Of a stretch of DNA of 64,000 nucleotides, positions 36,394 to 44,774 are shown piece by piece. The stretch is from the NCBI RefSeq assembly GCF_025641885.1, contig NZ_JAOTQN010000002.1, forward strand, positions 181,789-245,788. Reading direction: 5' to 3'. The notes below the pieces were generated by a model. That model saw nothing but the letters and a program-made list of their open reading frames with translations. It was not told the origin of the DNA and ran no database searches. Position numbers and translations under genes: made by a program. How positions within the stretch are numbered: the stretch's first letter is position 1; each line of letters opens with the position of its first letter. Source of the stretch: Pyrobaculum sp. 3827-6 (GTDB taxonomy: Archaea > Thermoproteota > Thermoprotei > Thermoproteales > Thermoproteaceae).

Positions 36394-37214
36394 GAATATC
36401 ACTACTATTTTTTTCCATCCCCCTTTTCTTAACGACGGCGTTTCTCTACGTCTTTATAGCGTGGAATCTATACTACTCATTTACCAACTACTCAGTGCTA
36501 AGCCCCGACTACCAATTCGTGGGACTGGCCACGTACTCACAACTATTTTCAGACCCGCTATTCCAGACTGCGCTGGTTAAGACGCTTCTTTGGATCTCTG
36601 TATTAGTCGCTCTTGGCAATTTAGTGGGCCTCTTGACGGCGTCGCTGATCTACAACATAAATAATGCACGTGCTAGGAATATCCTCACGGCGTATTTCAT
36701 ATACCCCCTATCGATCTCACTCGTGGCGTCTGGTATAATATGGCGTTGGCTACTCGACGCAGATAGGGGAATCGGCTGGTTTTTGGGCAACCCACTCCAA
36801 GGCGAGAACGCGTTCTGGAGCATAGCACTAGTCTCCGTCTGGGTTTATTCCGGGCTCGCCACGTTGTTCTACCTTGCGATGTTTTATAACGTGGATAAGT
36901 CTCAATTAGAGTCTGCGCAGATAGACGGAGCAGGGCGGCTTTACACAATGCTGAGGGTCGTCATACCCCAGTCAAAACAGAGCTTGATAATATCTACAAT
37001 ATTTTTTACTTTATTCTCTATACAGATGTTTGATCTACCATATTCAATACTATTTATAAATCCTAATATTATGACATTGGTTATGTACACCTTTATGAAA
37101 TTCACTGCATTTTATTTAGCGGTGGCAAGCGCCGCCGCTGTAGTAATCCTAGCTCTGTCGGCCGTCATAGTAATTCCCTACTCCCTGTTCGGGTTAAAGA
37201 AATGGATAAGATGA
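36390..37214 (+). CDS. ABC transporter permease, CUT1 (MalF-type)
   Basis: A 274-residue permease with six membrane segments (first LFFSIPLFLTTAFLYVFIAW) and a cytoplasmic EAA-type loop AQIDGAGRLYTMLRVVIPQ that contacts the ATPase. It is the MalF-like partner of the next permease. No ATP-binding subunit is encoded in this operon; a shared MalK-like ATPase elsewhere is likely. Confidence 0.9.
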   Translation: MRISLLFFSIPLFLTTAFLYVFIAWNLYYSFTNYSVLSPDYQFVGLATYSQLFSDPLFQTALVKTLLWISVLVALGNLVGLLTASLIYNINNARARNILTAYFIYPLSISLVASGIIWRWLLDADRGIGWFLGNPLQGENAFWSIALVSVWVYSGLATLFYLAMFYNVDKSQLESAQIDGAGRLYTMLRVVIPQSKQSLIISTIFFTLFSIQMFDLPYSILFINPNIMTLVMYTFMKFTAFYLAVASAAAVVILALSAVIVIPYSLFGLKKWIR

Positions 37215-38017
37215 AATTTGCCATATATCTCGCCATATTGGCGCTGGGGGCTCTCTGGGCCCTCCCCCTGTATGTATTAGTAATCGGCGCATTAAAGCCT
37301 TTATCGGAAGTGTTGACAACGCCGGTCTTTATGCCATCTCTAAATGTGGATCTAGCCACGTTAAGCAAAGTGGCCGGGGAGCTGGCCCCAGTGTTGCTCA
37401 ACACGACTATAGTAGTTATCCCTACGGCTTTAGGCGCCACTCTCATCGGCGCCTTGGGGGCGTACGCCCTTTGGAGAGCTACCACCAAGTTAAAAGACGT
37501 GTTGCTCATACTTGTGGCTGTGTCTACTTATCTACCATACCAATCGGCAGTGGTCCCACTCGCGCGCTTCATGACACAAATAGGTCTATTTGACACCCTA
37601 TATGGCATAGCCCTAGGCCTACTCATCTTCTACATACCCTTTGCCACGTTAATGATGTTGATATTCATAACAGCCCTTCCACGGACGGTTGTAGAAGCCG
37701 CTGAGGTTGACGGCGCTGGCGAGTTCGCCATATTCACAAGAACGGTGTTGCCCCTCTTAGGTCCAGCATTCGCGTCGACGGCCACCTATTTGACGATCAA
37801 TGGGTGGAATAACTTCTTCATACCGCTTGTGCTCTCTAGAACTTACAACAATCACATAACGCTAAAGGTCTTCAGCTACGTGGGGCAGTCTGGAAATCTC
37901 TATAACGAGATGTTCTCTGCGGCCCTCATAGCATCACTACCTCCGCTACTGCTCTTCATAGCGCTGGGGAGATACTTCATCCGGGGGTTGCTGGTTTTGG
38001 GATCGGGAGGAAAATAA
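37211..38017 (+). CDS. ABC transporter permease, CUT1 (MalG-type)
   Basis: A 268-residue permease with six membrane segments and the EAA loop VEAAEVDGAGEFAIFTRTVL. I chose ATG 37211 because it overlaps the upstream stop as ATGA; an in-frame ATG three codons earlier (37202) is also possible. The C-terminal Gly-rich end (RGLLVLGSGGK) is normal. Third and last gene of the transport operon. Confidence 0.9.
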   Translation: MKFAIYLAILALGALWALPLYVLVIGALKPLSEVLTTPVFMPSLNVDLATLSKVAGELAPVLLNTTIVVIPTALGATLIGALGAYALWRATTKLKDVLLILVAVSTYLPYQSAVVPLARFMTQIGLFDTLYGIALGLLIFYIPFATLMMLIFITALPRTVVEAAEVDGAGEFAIFTRTVLPLLGPAFASTATYLTINGWNNFFIPLVLSRTYNNHITLKVFSYVGQSGNLYNEMFSAALIASLPPLLLFIALGRYFIRGLLVLGSGGK

Positions 38018-38041
38018 ATAAGTGGATACATTCTAATCTAC

Positions 38042-38428
38042 ATGTATAAGAAAATTCTAGTTGCTTACGACGGCTCAGACCACGCCAAGAAGGCGGTTGA
38101 GCACGCCGTAGCTCTCGCAAAGGTCTTTGGGGCCTCTATACATATTATAACGGTTGCCACAGACCCCTCGCAGATCTCCCTAGAGAAGGCCGGGAGAATA
38201 GCGGGGGAGGCCGCAAAGGCCGTGCAGTCACAGGGGCTACAGGTGGGGGAGGTCGCTGTCAGGTCGGGGACGCCGGCAGACGAAATTCTGAACTACGCCG
38301 AGGAGAAGGAGGTTGATCTAATAGTGATGGGGTCACGCGGCCTCTCCGCACTGCAACGCCTGGTGCTGGGCTCGGTGTCGCAGGCGGTGGTCTCAAGGGC
38401 AAGAGTCCCCGTACTCGTCGTGAGATAA
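38042..38428 (+). CDS. Universal stress protein (UspA family)
   Basis: A 128-residue single-domain Usp. It opens [20 protein letters not shown] and retains the ATP-binding signature GSRG, nine residues, GS near the C-terminus, so an ATP-binding type is likely. The start follows an AAAATAAATAAG box. Its 3' end overlaps the convergent endonuclease V gene by 36 bp. Confidence 0.92.
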   Translation: MYKKILVAYDGSDHAKKAVEHAVALAKVFGASIHIITVATDPSQISLEKAGRIAGEAAKAVQSQGLQVGEVAVRSGTPADEILNYAEEKEVDLIVMGSRGLSALQRLVLGSVSQAVVSRARVPVLVVR

Positions 38429-39049
38429 CGCCCCCCGGCGCCACGCCTTTTTCATAACCTGGGTAAGGTCATGGGCCGCTTTCAGCGGGTAGATATCTCC
38501 ACCTCTGCAGAGATCCTCCACCAACCTCACGGCGTCGGAGAGAGTTGCGTGCGACCCCACCGAAACGTATCTCTTCCCTCCGCAGTTCACCACCTTAGCC
38601 AAGACCTCCCCCGTCTCCGGGTCTACCACCACGTCGCCCTTTTCTACTCCGTAGAGCCTTGACTTCGCGACGCCTATAGTAGGCTTCCCCAGGACAACCC
38701 CTAGGTGTGAGGCGATTCCGAACCTCCGCGGGTGGGCCACGCCGTGGCCATCTACGAGAATTACATCTGGCTTGGCCCTCAGCTTCATGTAGGCTCTAAG
38801 CATAGGGGTTAGCTCTCTAAAGGCGAGGAACGTGGGGACGTAGGGCACGACGCTTTTCGTAACAGAACACGCCCTATCCGCCACCGAGAGATCCGCCAAC
38901 CTGACTGCGACGGCGGCGCCCAGCGCCGTGTCTCCTACGTACGCCACATCAAGACCCGCCACGATCTCCACAGGCGGGAGGGGTAGAAACACCACCCTAC
39001 CGGCGAGCCGCTCCTGGACACGCCGCGCGGCTTCTATGTTGAGGGGCAT
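38393..39049 (-). CDS. nfi: Endonuclease V (deoxyinosine 3' endonuclease)
   Basis: A 218-residue nuclease cutting near deoxyinosine, a heat-promoted deamination product. Catalytic Asp lies in [13 protein letters not shown] and Asp in [17 protein letters not shown], with the usual G-IASHLGV segment. The start overlaps the stop of the upstream DUF357/cytidylyltransferase gene (TAATG), so they form one unit. Confidence 0.93.
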   Translation of the reverse strand: MPLNIEAARRVQERLAGRVVFLPLPPVEIVAGLDVAYVGDTALGAAVAVRLADLSVADRACSVTKSVVPYVPTFLAFRELTPMLRAYMKLRAKPDVILVDGHGVAHPRRFGIASHLGVVLGKPTIGVAKSRLYGVEKGDVVVDPETGEVLAKVVNCGGKRYVSVGSHATLSDAVRLVEDLCRGGDIYPLKAAHDLTQVMKKAWRRGALSHDEYGDSCP

Positions 39050-39723
39050 TAATGCGTAAATGTGGAAATAATCTTTTCAATTATCCGCGTGGTGCTACAG
39101 AGCTCGCACTGCCTGAGCTCGTCCACCCTCGCCACCTCCACCTCCACGCCCCGCCTCCTAGCCTCTTCCTTCACCACGTCCTCAGACACATGCTGGTTAG
39201 GCCCCAGGAGGACTACGTCGGGCTTAACCATGTGGAACACGTCGAAAATATCGCCGGGCCGCCCCAGCACCACCTCGTGGACATAGTAGAGGGAGGAGAG
39301 GACCTCGGCCCTCTGCCGCTGAGGCACCACAATCCTCCGCCTCTTTATTTTTTCAGCGTTTTCATCTGAAGACACAACTGCCACGACGTAGCCAAGCTCC
39401 CACGCCTTCTTTAAATACGACAAGTGGCCGGGGTGCAGGATCTCGAAGGTGCCTGCCACCATCACGGTTTTAGTATTCTTAATCTCGCTGGGCCTCTTCC
39501 AGACGAAGTCGGCCACCCCAATAAGTCTCAAGGCGTCGAGAAGGCCCTCCGCATACGAAACAGTGGCTAACGCCGTCTCCCGATCACCTACGGAGTAGTA
39601 GTACTTAGAGTCCTTTAGATACGCCCGCGCCAGATCTACAAGATTTCTATAAGCCGGGTCTTTCAAAACGAGGCTCCCCAAGGCCTCCTCAAGGTTCTTG
39701 ATATATACAGCTACTCTATCCAC
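39049..39723 (-). CDS. DUF357 domain fused to cytidylyltransferase (FAD synthetase-like)
   Basis: A protein of 224 residues. The N-terminal ~75 residues are a DUF357 helical domain ([20 protein letters not shown]). The C-terminal part is a cytidylyltransferase with [14 protein letters not shown] (HxGH) and a C-terminal RIIEKI element, as in archaeal FAD synthetase RibL. Start GTG 39723 is favoured by a TTTTAAG box about 26 nt upstream; a longer frame to 39777 would cover that box. It makes FAD or a related CDP-activated product; exact substrate is inferred. Confidence 0.85.
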   Translation of the reverse strand: MDRVAVYIKNLEEALGSLVLKDPAYRNLVDLARAYLKDSKYYYSVGDRETALATVSYAEGLLDALRLIGVADFVWKRPSEIKNTKTVMVAGTFEILHPGHLSYLKKAWELGYVVAVVSSDENAEKIKRRRIVVPQRQRAEVLSSLYYVHEVVLGRPGDIFDVFHMVKPDVVLLGPNQHVSEDVVKEEARRRGVEVEVARVDELRQCELCSTTRIIEKIISTFTH

Positions 39724-39777
39724 AGTGAGGCGAAATGCGACACTTAAAACATTTAAAGAACGCGCATTTGACCCCAC

Positions 39778-39984
39778 ATGGCTGATGAGACATACGCAGT
39801 CGCCGGCAGATTAGTAATGCGTCTAAGAGAGGCGGAGAAGCTCGCCGCGGAGGGGAAGGTCACCGAGGCGAGGAATGTTTTGAAAGACGTCGTGAAGGAG
39901 GCGCGCGAGAGGGGGCTGGAGAAGCCGCTGAGGCATTTGATACTAAGGGTGAAGGCGGAGATACGACGTAGAACTCGACAATAG
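39778..39984 (+). CDS. Small helical hypothetical protein
   Basis: A 68-residue strongly helical, charged protein (LREAEKLAAEGKVTEARNVL, then a basic tail EIRRRTRQ). A promoter ATTTAAAG about 25 nt before ATG 39778 supports it as real. It runs opposite to and overlaps the UPF0179 gene by about 125 bp, unusual in this compact but mostly non-overlapping backbone. Function unknown. Confidence 0.6.
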   Translation: MADETYAVAGRLVMRLREAEKLAAEGKVTEARNVLKDVVKEARERGLEKPLRHLILRVKAEIRRRTRQ

Positions 39985-40378
39985 CAAAATCCCTATTTCC
40001 ACACCTCCTCCTCCCCAACACCTTGACCACCTTCATCTTCTCCCCCCTCTTCACGCCCTCCGAGGGACAGCCCTCGCACCCGGCGCACTCCTCCTCAAAA
40101 GTCACGACGACCCCCTCCAGGGCCTTGTTTATGGGGAGCAGGCCAACCAGAGGTGCCTCCTCTACCACCACGGGCACCATCTCGCCGCCGGTTATCTTAC
40201 AACGCTGGCCCATCGAGGGTCTCAACTCCACTACCCTGTAGCTCCTGCCCGGCGTCAGTCTGCCCAGACACACGGGGAAGAGTCTACACTCTCTGCACTC
40301 GTCTGGAATGCTGACTACGCGGAATCTGTGGCCCACCTCGGCTTGCTCCTTTGCGACTAGGGTGACCACCCGCCTCAT
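39860..40378 (-). CDS. UPF0179 family protein
   Basis: A 172-residue protein with two Cys clusters (CRECRLFPVC and CAGCEGC) and strand-rich segments (VVTLVAKEQAEVGHRFRVV, FAIVEFYVV), matching archaeal UPF0179. The Cys sets suggest metal or Fe-S binding. The last ~35 residues (SPPSPLVSNASAASPAPS...) are low-complexity and antisense to the gene at 39778, so they may be an extension acquired by loss of an earlier stop. A GTTAAATATT box lies about 26 nt upstream of the ATG. Confidence 0.85.
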   Translation of the reverse strand: MRRVVTLVAKEQAEVGHRFRVVSIPDECRECRLFPVCLGRLTPGRSYRVVELRPSMGQRCKITGGEMVPVVVEEAPLVGLLPINKALEGVVVTFEEECAGCEGCPSEGVKRGEKMKVVKVLGRRRCGNRDFAIVEFYVVSPPSPLVSNASAASPAPSRAPPSRRLSKHSSPR

Positions 40379-41117
40379 TGTCTTAAATATCCTAAGTCAA
40401 TATTTAACTGTGATTAAAAGCGTCGTCGAGTTCTGTCGTAGCCGTCTGGCGTGCTGGCTATGTGGAGTCTGTGATCTCTAAGTGGGTTTTAAAGCCCGGC
40501 GTGGTCTGCGTATGTGTAGCTTTAAAGCAATAGCCTCGATTTACAGATAGGTTGGGATTAGCCAGCCGCCTGCCAGCTTTACCACACCCTCCACCAGTCC
40601 CCTATCCACGACGCGCTCCGCCGCGCCGTGTATCGCCTCTATACACGAGCCGGCGCCTCCGCAGATCATACACTCTAGACGCAGAACTCCTAGGCGCAAT
40701 CGAGGAGAGCCGCGCCAGAAAGGCCTCTAGAGGCCGCGGCGCCGAGGCCTTAAAGACCCCGCGCCAAGACGTTTGGAGCACTCAGCGTTGTGGACCGGAA
40801 CGCGTCGGCTCGCCACGCGCCGAGGGGCGTCTGCGAGTCCCCAGCCCCCGCCGCCTTCTCCACGCCGCTACATATCTTTATATACGGGGGAGTTTTCTGG
40901 AAGTTTCAGCGGAATCTATGGATACGCGAGGTTTAAAACAGTGCCATCAATTTACAGATATTATCGATATATAGACTCTAGTTGGCCAAAACTTCTATCT
41001 ATATATTTTTCCTTTTGACTGTTTTAAAGAGGATTGTTTAATAGTTTTTGTTTTTGTAGAGGGGAGCTGGTATCTACGTCGAGCGAAAGGTTTAAATGGG
41101 GTCTAGGGGGTCTCTGC
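40379..41117 (+). other. Degenerate spacer at the left edge of the element-like block
   Basis: This 740-bp stretch holds no intact gene I can support. A possible decayed plus-strand gene reads LYHTLHQSPIHDALRRAVYR near 40575-40634 in one frame. After a frame change near 40670 it continues as DAELLGAIEESRARKASRGR. It is preceded by a CTTTAAAG box. A second TATA-like stretch (CTTTATATAC) occurs near 40877. A ~34-bp sequence is repeated at 40518 and 40929. The transition from backbone genes to the unusual block lies somewhere in here. Confidence 0.5.
40518..40962 (+). repeat. Direct repeat pair (~34 bp) with shared ATTTACAGATA
   Basis: Copy one at 40518-40551 and copy two at 40929-40962 match at 25 of 34 positions without gaps by my count, including TTTAAA and the exact word ATTTACAGATA. 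Each begins with a TATA-like TTTAAA, so this may be a duplicated promoter rather than an attachment site. Confidence 0.55.
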
Positions 41118-41795
41118 GTGGTGGTGGTCCTTAGGCCTGGGCTCCCGCCCTTCGCCTTACTCCACTATAGAGACTTCGACGTGGTGTGTTCGGAGCTGGG
41201 CGGGGTCTGCGAGCACGTGGAGAAGGCCTCGGGCATCAAACCCCTCCACCTGTTCTACGCCAGGCCGCAGATAGGCCACTTCTACCTCCAAGACGTCACG
41301 TTCGAGGGGCCCTTCAAGACGCTCTGGGAGGCCTACGCCCGAGGCGAGGTGCCCCCAACCTTCGAGCACTGGGATAAGAAGGGGCCGTGTCAAGGGCTGG
41401 GGGAGAGCTGCCCCGCCTCCCCCAGCGTCTTCCTCATGCCGTCTAAAAAAGCATATACGTACCTCAGAGAGTGCACTTCTCTCACCAAGAGGGCGAGGGA
41501 GGCCGGGGTTAAGCTCTGGGGCTACACCGTCCGCAAGAGGGTTAAGCCGCCTGTCTTCGAATTTCCGTGGGAGCTTGTGAGAGAGGTCTTCTCCGTGAGG
41601 CCTATACACTACCAAGACGCGGCGAACTGCGGCCTGCACCCCCTGGCCTCCATGCTGTACTGGGCCGAGACCGGGGGCATAAAGTCCGTCGAGGCTCTGC
41701 TAGGCCGCGGCGGCGGCGCCGCGCTGAGGCGCTTTACAAAGATTTCCACAAATGACGGCATGCCGACATTTTCGAAAATCTTTGTAAAGGGATGA
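41118..41795 (+). CDS. Unknown element protein
   Basis: A protein of about 225 residues beginning at one of three consecutive GTG codons (41118 preferred: the AAAGGTTTAAATGG box is about 26-31 nt upstream). It contains several Cys (CSELGGVCEHV, CQGLGESC, CTSL) and Trp/Tyr-rich segments (HLFYARPQIGHFYLQDVTF). No family is recognised. The last ~19 codons lie inside a 58-bp near-perfect palindrome. Its stop overlaps the next gene by ATGA. Confidence 0.6.
   Translation: MVVVLRPGLPPFALLHYRDFDVVCSELGGVCEHVEKASGIKPLHLFYARPQIGHFYLQDVTFEGPFKTLWEAYARGEVPPTFEHWDKKGPCQGLGESCPASPSVFLMPSKKAYTYLRECTSLTKRAREAGVKLWGYTVRKRVKPPVFEFPWELVREVFSVRPIHYQDAANCGLHPLASMLYWAETGGIKSVEALLGRGGGAALRRFTKISTNDGMPTFSKIFVKG
41732..41789 (+). 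repeat. 58-bp near-perfect palindrome at a gene junction
   Basis: The outer arms CTTTACAAAGATTT and AAATCTTTGTAAAG pair over 14 bp. The inner arms pair again (CAAATG with CATTTT, ACGGC with GCCGA), centred on GGCATGCC. It codes for the last residues of the upstream protein and ends three bases before the next ATG. It could act as terminator/processing hairpin, binding site or nick site. Confidence 0.75.
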
Positions 41796-42424
41796 GGTGT
41801 CTAAAGCAGTGGCGTACTAAAGACGTCGATGTATGTCTGCTAGAAGGGGTATATAAACCTGACGCCTCTGTCTACAGTCTGCTTTCTGAAGAGGCTGGTG
41901 AGGAGGAGGCGGCTGAGGCGGTGAGGCAGTGGCTGGAGGCGGCTGGGGTGGGCAACGAGCTGAACGTAGTCATTACAGACGGCGCCGTGGCGTACGCCGC
42001 CTGGGTGCGGGGCGCCGCCGGCACCCTTGTCTACAACACGCCCAGGGCCAAGGAGCTGGCGCTCAGCTTTATACACTACTTGGAAAACACCGGCAGAGAG
42101 CGTTTAGTAAACATCGACACAGCCGCCAAGCTCGAATCTGAACTCAGCTACAGAATCACCCCGGCAGGCATAGAGGAGAAGATAGCAAAGCTGAGGCAGA
42201 TAGCCTACGACACGGAGGCGGCCGGGCTAGAGCAACTTCAAGCCGAGGCCCGGGGCGGAGAGGACCTGGCGTCTTCTGCAGAGGCTGGCGGGCTTGCGGC
42301 AGAGGTGGAGTGGCTTTGCCAGTTCCTCAGGGAGAACCCGGATAAAGTTCCTCTAGTCAGGTCGTTTCTAGACAGGCTTCTGCGTGACGAGGAGTTCCCC
42401 AGGAGGATTGGGCTTTTGGCATGA
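41792..42424 (+). CDS. Unknown element protein
   Basis: A 210-residue acidic, largely helical protein (LSEEAGEEEAAEAVRQWLEA, then LESELSYRITPAGIEEKIAK). The ATG overlaps the upstream stop (ATGA), as does its own stop with the next gene. A strong TATA word GTATATAAA at 41849 lies inside the frame but no in-frame start follows at the right distance. No family recognised. Confidence 0.6.
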   Translation: MRCLKQWRTKDVDVCLLEGVYKPDASVYSLLSEEAGEEEAAEAVRQWLEAAGVGNELNVVITDGAVAYAAWVRGAAGTLVYNTPRAKELALSFIHYLENTGRERLVNIDTAAKLESELSYRITPAGIEEKIAKLRQIAYDTEAAGLEQLQAEARGGEDLASSAEAGGLAAEVEWLCQFLRENPDKVPLVRSFLDRLLRDEEFPRRIGLLA

Positions 42425-42744
42425 CCTGCGGCGCCGCTAGGTGGGCCCCCGCCTACGCCGAGGTGCTCGAGGTTATGAAGAGGGTGTGGGAGGGGGAGTG
42501 CCAGAAGCCCGCCTTCGCCAGGAGGTTCCCGAGGCTGTGCGCCGCCGCCATGGTGGCGGCTCTGGGGGAGTGCGGCCGGGTGGTGAGGAGAAACTTCTGG
42601 ATAAAAATCGAGCCGAGGGTCGCGGCGCGGGCGGTGGTAAGGGAGGCGGCGAGGCTCGCCGGGAGGGGGAGGGCGGTGTCCGTGAGGGCTCTCGTGGTTA
42701 GAGCCGTGAAGACGTTTCTAGAGGAGGTGAGGCGCGAATTGTAA
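42421..42744 (+). CDS. Unknown basic helical element protein
   Basis: A 107-residue strongly basic helical protein (Arg-rich: RVVRRNFWIKIEPRVAARAV, then RALVVRAVKTFLEEVRREL) with three Cys. Composition suggests nucleic-acid binding. It overlaps the preceding gene by ATGA. No family recognised. Confidence 0.55.
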   Translation: MTCGAARWAPAYAEVLEVMKRVWEGECQKPAFARRFPRLCAAAMVAALGECGRVVRRNFWIKIEPRVAARAVVREAARLAGRGRAVSVRALVVRAVKTFLEEVRREL

Positions 42745-42767
42745 TATACTGGTGTTTCCCGCGTGGC

Positions 42768-43070
42768 GTGTCCTGCGCCACTTTTGAATACCTCTTTAAG
42801 ATGTGCCGGAGGTGTAGGAGGGCGGGGAGGGGCAACGTCATGTGCGCCGCCGCCTGTATCAACATAGAGGCCTTCGCGCTTAGGAGCGGGGAGGTGGAGG
42901 TCACGCGGGAGGTTTTGTCTAAACTCGCCGGTTTTGACATCAGCGAGGAGGTGTTCGACGCGGTGGCCCAGGACCTCAGAGGGAGGAGGGTGCTGGTCAC
43001 GGCGCTTGCGGCGCAGGCCGCCTCGGTGTTCTGCAGAGAGCTGGCCAAGATCCTGGCCGGGCTGAGCTAG
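42768..43070 (+). CDS. Unknown Cys-rich element protein
   Basis: A 100-residue protein with clustered Cys in the N-terminal third (CATFEYLFKMCRRCRRAGRG, then MCAAAC) that could bind zinc, and a helical remainder. The GTG start at 42768 is uncertain: the frame stays open upstream with coding-like residues (IVIYWCFPRG), but lacks an obvious earlier start codon. No family recognised. Confidence 0.5.
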   Translation: MSCATFEYLFKMCRRCRRAGRGNVMCAAACINIEAFALRSGEVEVTREVLSKLAGFDISEEVFDAVAQDLRGRRVLVTALAAQAASVFCRELAKILAGLS

Positions 43071-43088
43071 CCGGCCCACCGGCTGGGT

Positions 43089-43103
43089 TAAGTTAATCCC
43101 CCC
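43089..43103 (+). promoter_or_regulatory. Variant of the element promoter motif
   Basis: TAAGTTAATCCCCCC lies 31 nt before ATG 43120 and resembles the TAAGGTTTTTCCGCC motif found upstream of other units in this block. This is the weakest match of the set. Confidence 0.4.
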
Positions 43104-43119
43104 GCCCCCGGCCTCTGCC

Positions 43120-43443
43120 ATGGAGGCGCTTGTGGGTAGGATCTGCGGGGAGGCCTACAGGCTTGTAGACGCCGCGGCTGGGTACTACGCGGCGTGTTCG
43201 AGAATTATGTGGAGGGGCCCCGTGTGCAGGGCGTTGCAGGTTTTTGAAGCTGTGTGGCGCGTGGGGGGCGGGGAGGTTGTTTTCAGCGCGGAGAGGCTGG
43301 GCCTCGGGGAGAGGCACGTGCCGTTTTTAATAAGGCTGCAGCAGAGGCTGGGGCCGGCGGCCGACTGGGAGGACGCCGTGGTGGAGGCCCTCCTGCTGGT
43401 GGACGAGGCGGCTAGGAGGCAGATGGCGAGGTTGTTGAGATGA
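43120..43443 (+). CDS. Unknown element protein
   Basis: A 107-residue helical protein (VGRICGEAYRLVDAAAGYYA, then LIRLQQRLGPAADWEDAVVE). First gene after a 49-bp gap, with a promoter-like motif 31 nt upstream. Its stop overlaps the next gene (ATGA). No family recognised. Confidence 0.55.
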   Translation: MEALVGRICGEAYRLVDAAAGYYAACSRIMWRGPVCRALQVFEAVWRVGGGEVVFSAERLGLGERHVPFLIRLQQRLGPAADWEDAVVEALLLVDEAARRQMARLLR

Positions 43444-43805
43444 TGTGGGAGGAGGTTAGGGAGGTGCTGTGCCGCCGCTTGAAGGAGCGCTACAGCTTCC
43501 TCCAGCGGTATGTGGAGGAGTGCGGCGGAGGCGCCGCGCGGGTGGAGTGCTACTACCTCGAAGCCGCCTTGAAGACGAGGCAAGACCGCTTCTACAGCTC
43601 CTTCGCAGAGTGGCTTAGAGACGTGGGGGCGCCCCCCGAGGCGGCTCCCCACTTGAAGAAGCTGTGGAGCAGGGGGGTGGCCAAGGCTGTGAAGAGACTG
43701 ATGGCCGAGGTATACGGCGGCTGGCTCATACACGAGGCTTTAAAAGCCCTGGAGGCTGTTGGAGAAGGAAAACCATATCCACCGCCGCGCCGCGGCCAGC
43801 CATGA
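43440..43805 (+). CDS. Unknown element protein
   Basis: A 121-residue helical protein with three Cys (EVLCRRLKERY, EECGGG, VECYYLEAALK) and a Pro-rich tail (PYPPPRRGQP). It overlaps both neighbours by ATGA, directly preceding the ParA-like ATPase. No family recognised. Confidence 0.55.
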   Translation: MMWEEVREVLCRRLKERYSFLQRYVEECGGGAARVECYYLEAALKTRQDRFYSSFAEWLRDVGAPPEAAPHLKKLWSRGVAKAVKRLMAEVYGGWLIHEALKALEAVGEGKPYPPPRRGQP

Positions 43806-44500
43806 GAACCATAAAGACAGCCGTAGTTTACTCCCTCGACGGCGGAGTGGGGAAGACCACCCTAGCCACCGTGCTGGGGGTGGCTAAGGGCTTCACCCTC
43901 GTCATAGACGCAGACTGGGAGAAGGCCGAGCTGTCGCAGTTATTCCGCGTGCCGAGGAGGCCCGGCTGGGTGGCGCCGTTTCTGAGGGGACAGCCGTATC
44001 TGCACCAGGTAAACCCCACGTTGTACATACTGCCGGGATACGACGCGGTGGAACTTTACCAAAAAGACCAGTCTGTTGTGAAGGAGCTGGAGCTCGCCCT
44101 TTTAGAGTGGGTCGAGTACCTCCCCCAGTTCGTCGACAAGACGAAGCTACCAGTAGACACCGTCGTCATCGACACCACCCCGGCGCTGAGGACGGAGCTT
44201 CTGGAGAGCCTCCAGAAACTCGGCCTCTTCACCGTCTTCGTGGGAGACGGCCGCATGCTGTCGAAGGTCTCAGACGTCAAGGCCGAGCAGTACAACAGAT
44301 ACACCTCATACGCCTCCGCCCTAGTCATAAACCAGGTAGAAAAGGCGGAGGTGTTGCAGGCGAGGCGCATAACCCCCTACGTGCTGAGACACGTCGGCCA
44401 CATTAGACAGTACCACGCAGACGCCGTCGCGGCGGCGATACTCAGAGACCGCGAAAATAGACGCTCGGTAGAGGAGCTGTTGACTAAAATCAAAAGCTAG
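43802..44500 (+). CDS. ParA/MinD-like ATPase
   Basis: A 232-residue P-loop ATPase. The deviant Walker A region is SLDGGVGKTTLATVLG (13-20 is DGGVGKTT); the signature lysine that ParA/MinD proteins carry at the start of KGGxGKT is Asp here. LVIDADWEKAEL follows as the A' segment and VVIDTTPALRTELLESLQKL as Walker B region. ATG 43802 overlaps the previous stop. In plasmids such proteins partition DNA; in transfer systems they position complexes. Which applies is not shown. Confidence 0.8.
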   Translation: MRTIKTAVVYSLDGGVGKTTLATVLGVAKGFTLVIDADWEKAELSQLFRVPRRPGWVAPFLRGQPYLHQVNPTLYILPGYDAVELYQKDQSVVKELELALLEWVEYLPQFVDKTKLPVDTVVIDTTPALRTELLESLQKLGLFTVFVGDGRMLSKVSDVKAEQYNRYTSYASALVINQVEKAEVLQARRITPYVLRHVGHIRQYHADAVAAAILRDRENRRSVEELLTKIKS

Positions 44501-44503
44501 AGA

Positions 44504-44518
44504 CAAGGTTTTTCCCCC
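44504..44518 (+). promoter_or_regulatory. Element promoter motif
   Basis: CAAGGTTTTTCCCCC begins 33 nt before ATG 44537. It shares AAGGTTTTTCC with three other units in this block at the same spacing, consistent with a BRE-TATA-like promoter for leaderless transcription. Confidence 0.65.
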
Positions 44519-44536
44519 TCCTCCGCCAGCTCTTTC

Positions 44537-44773
44537 ATGCTAAACCTCGGAGCCCTAAGGGGACAGCCCCAGGACTCGCAAGAGAAGGCTCAATCTCCGC
44601 AAACCCCCTCCGAGGGCTGGGTGGACCTGTTGGTCAGAGCAATCGCCTCCATGCCTGAGGATTTGGCAGTGAGGATAGTGAGTTGTATACCACAGGACTA
44701 CGCTGCGAAGATACTTTCAAGTGTGTCAGATCCATACGTCAAGTTCGCGTTGATTCTACTCACTAAGAAGTGA
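44537..44773 (+). CDS. Small unknown element protein
   Basis: A 78-residue protein with a polar Gln/Ser/Pro-rich N-terminus (GQPQDSQEKAQSPQTPSEG) and a helical C-terminal half (WVDLLVRAIASMPEDLAVRI, then AAKILSSVSDPYVKFALILL) that may self-associate or contact a membrane. First gene of a unit with the shared promoter motif. Confidence 0.55.
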   Translation: MLNLGALRGQPQDSQEKAQSPQTPSEGWVDLLVRAIASMPEDLAVRIVSCIPQDYAAKILSSVSDPYVKFALILLTKK

Positions 44774-44774
44774 C

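Noticed and set aside
40552..40974. 140-codon open frame as a gene
   Set aside because: The first part is Pro/Arg-rich shadow composition while a different frame reads better there, so a decayed sequence is more likely than an intact gene.
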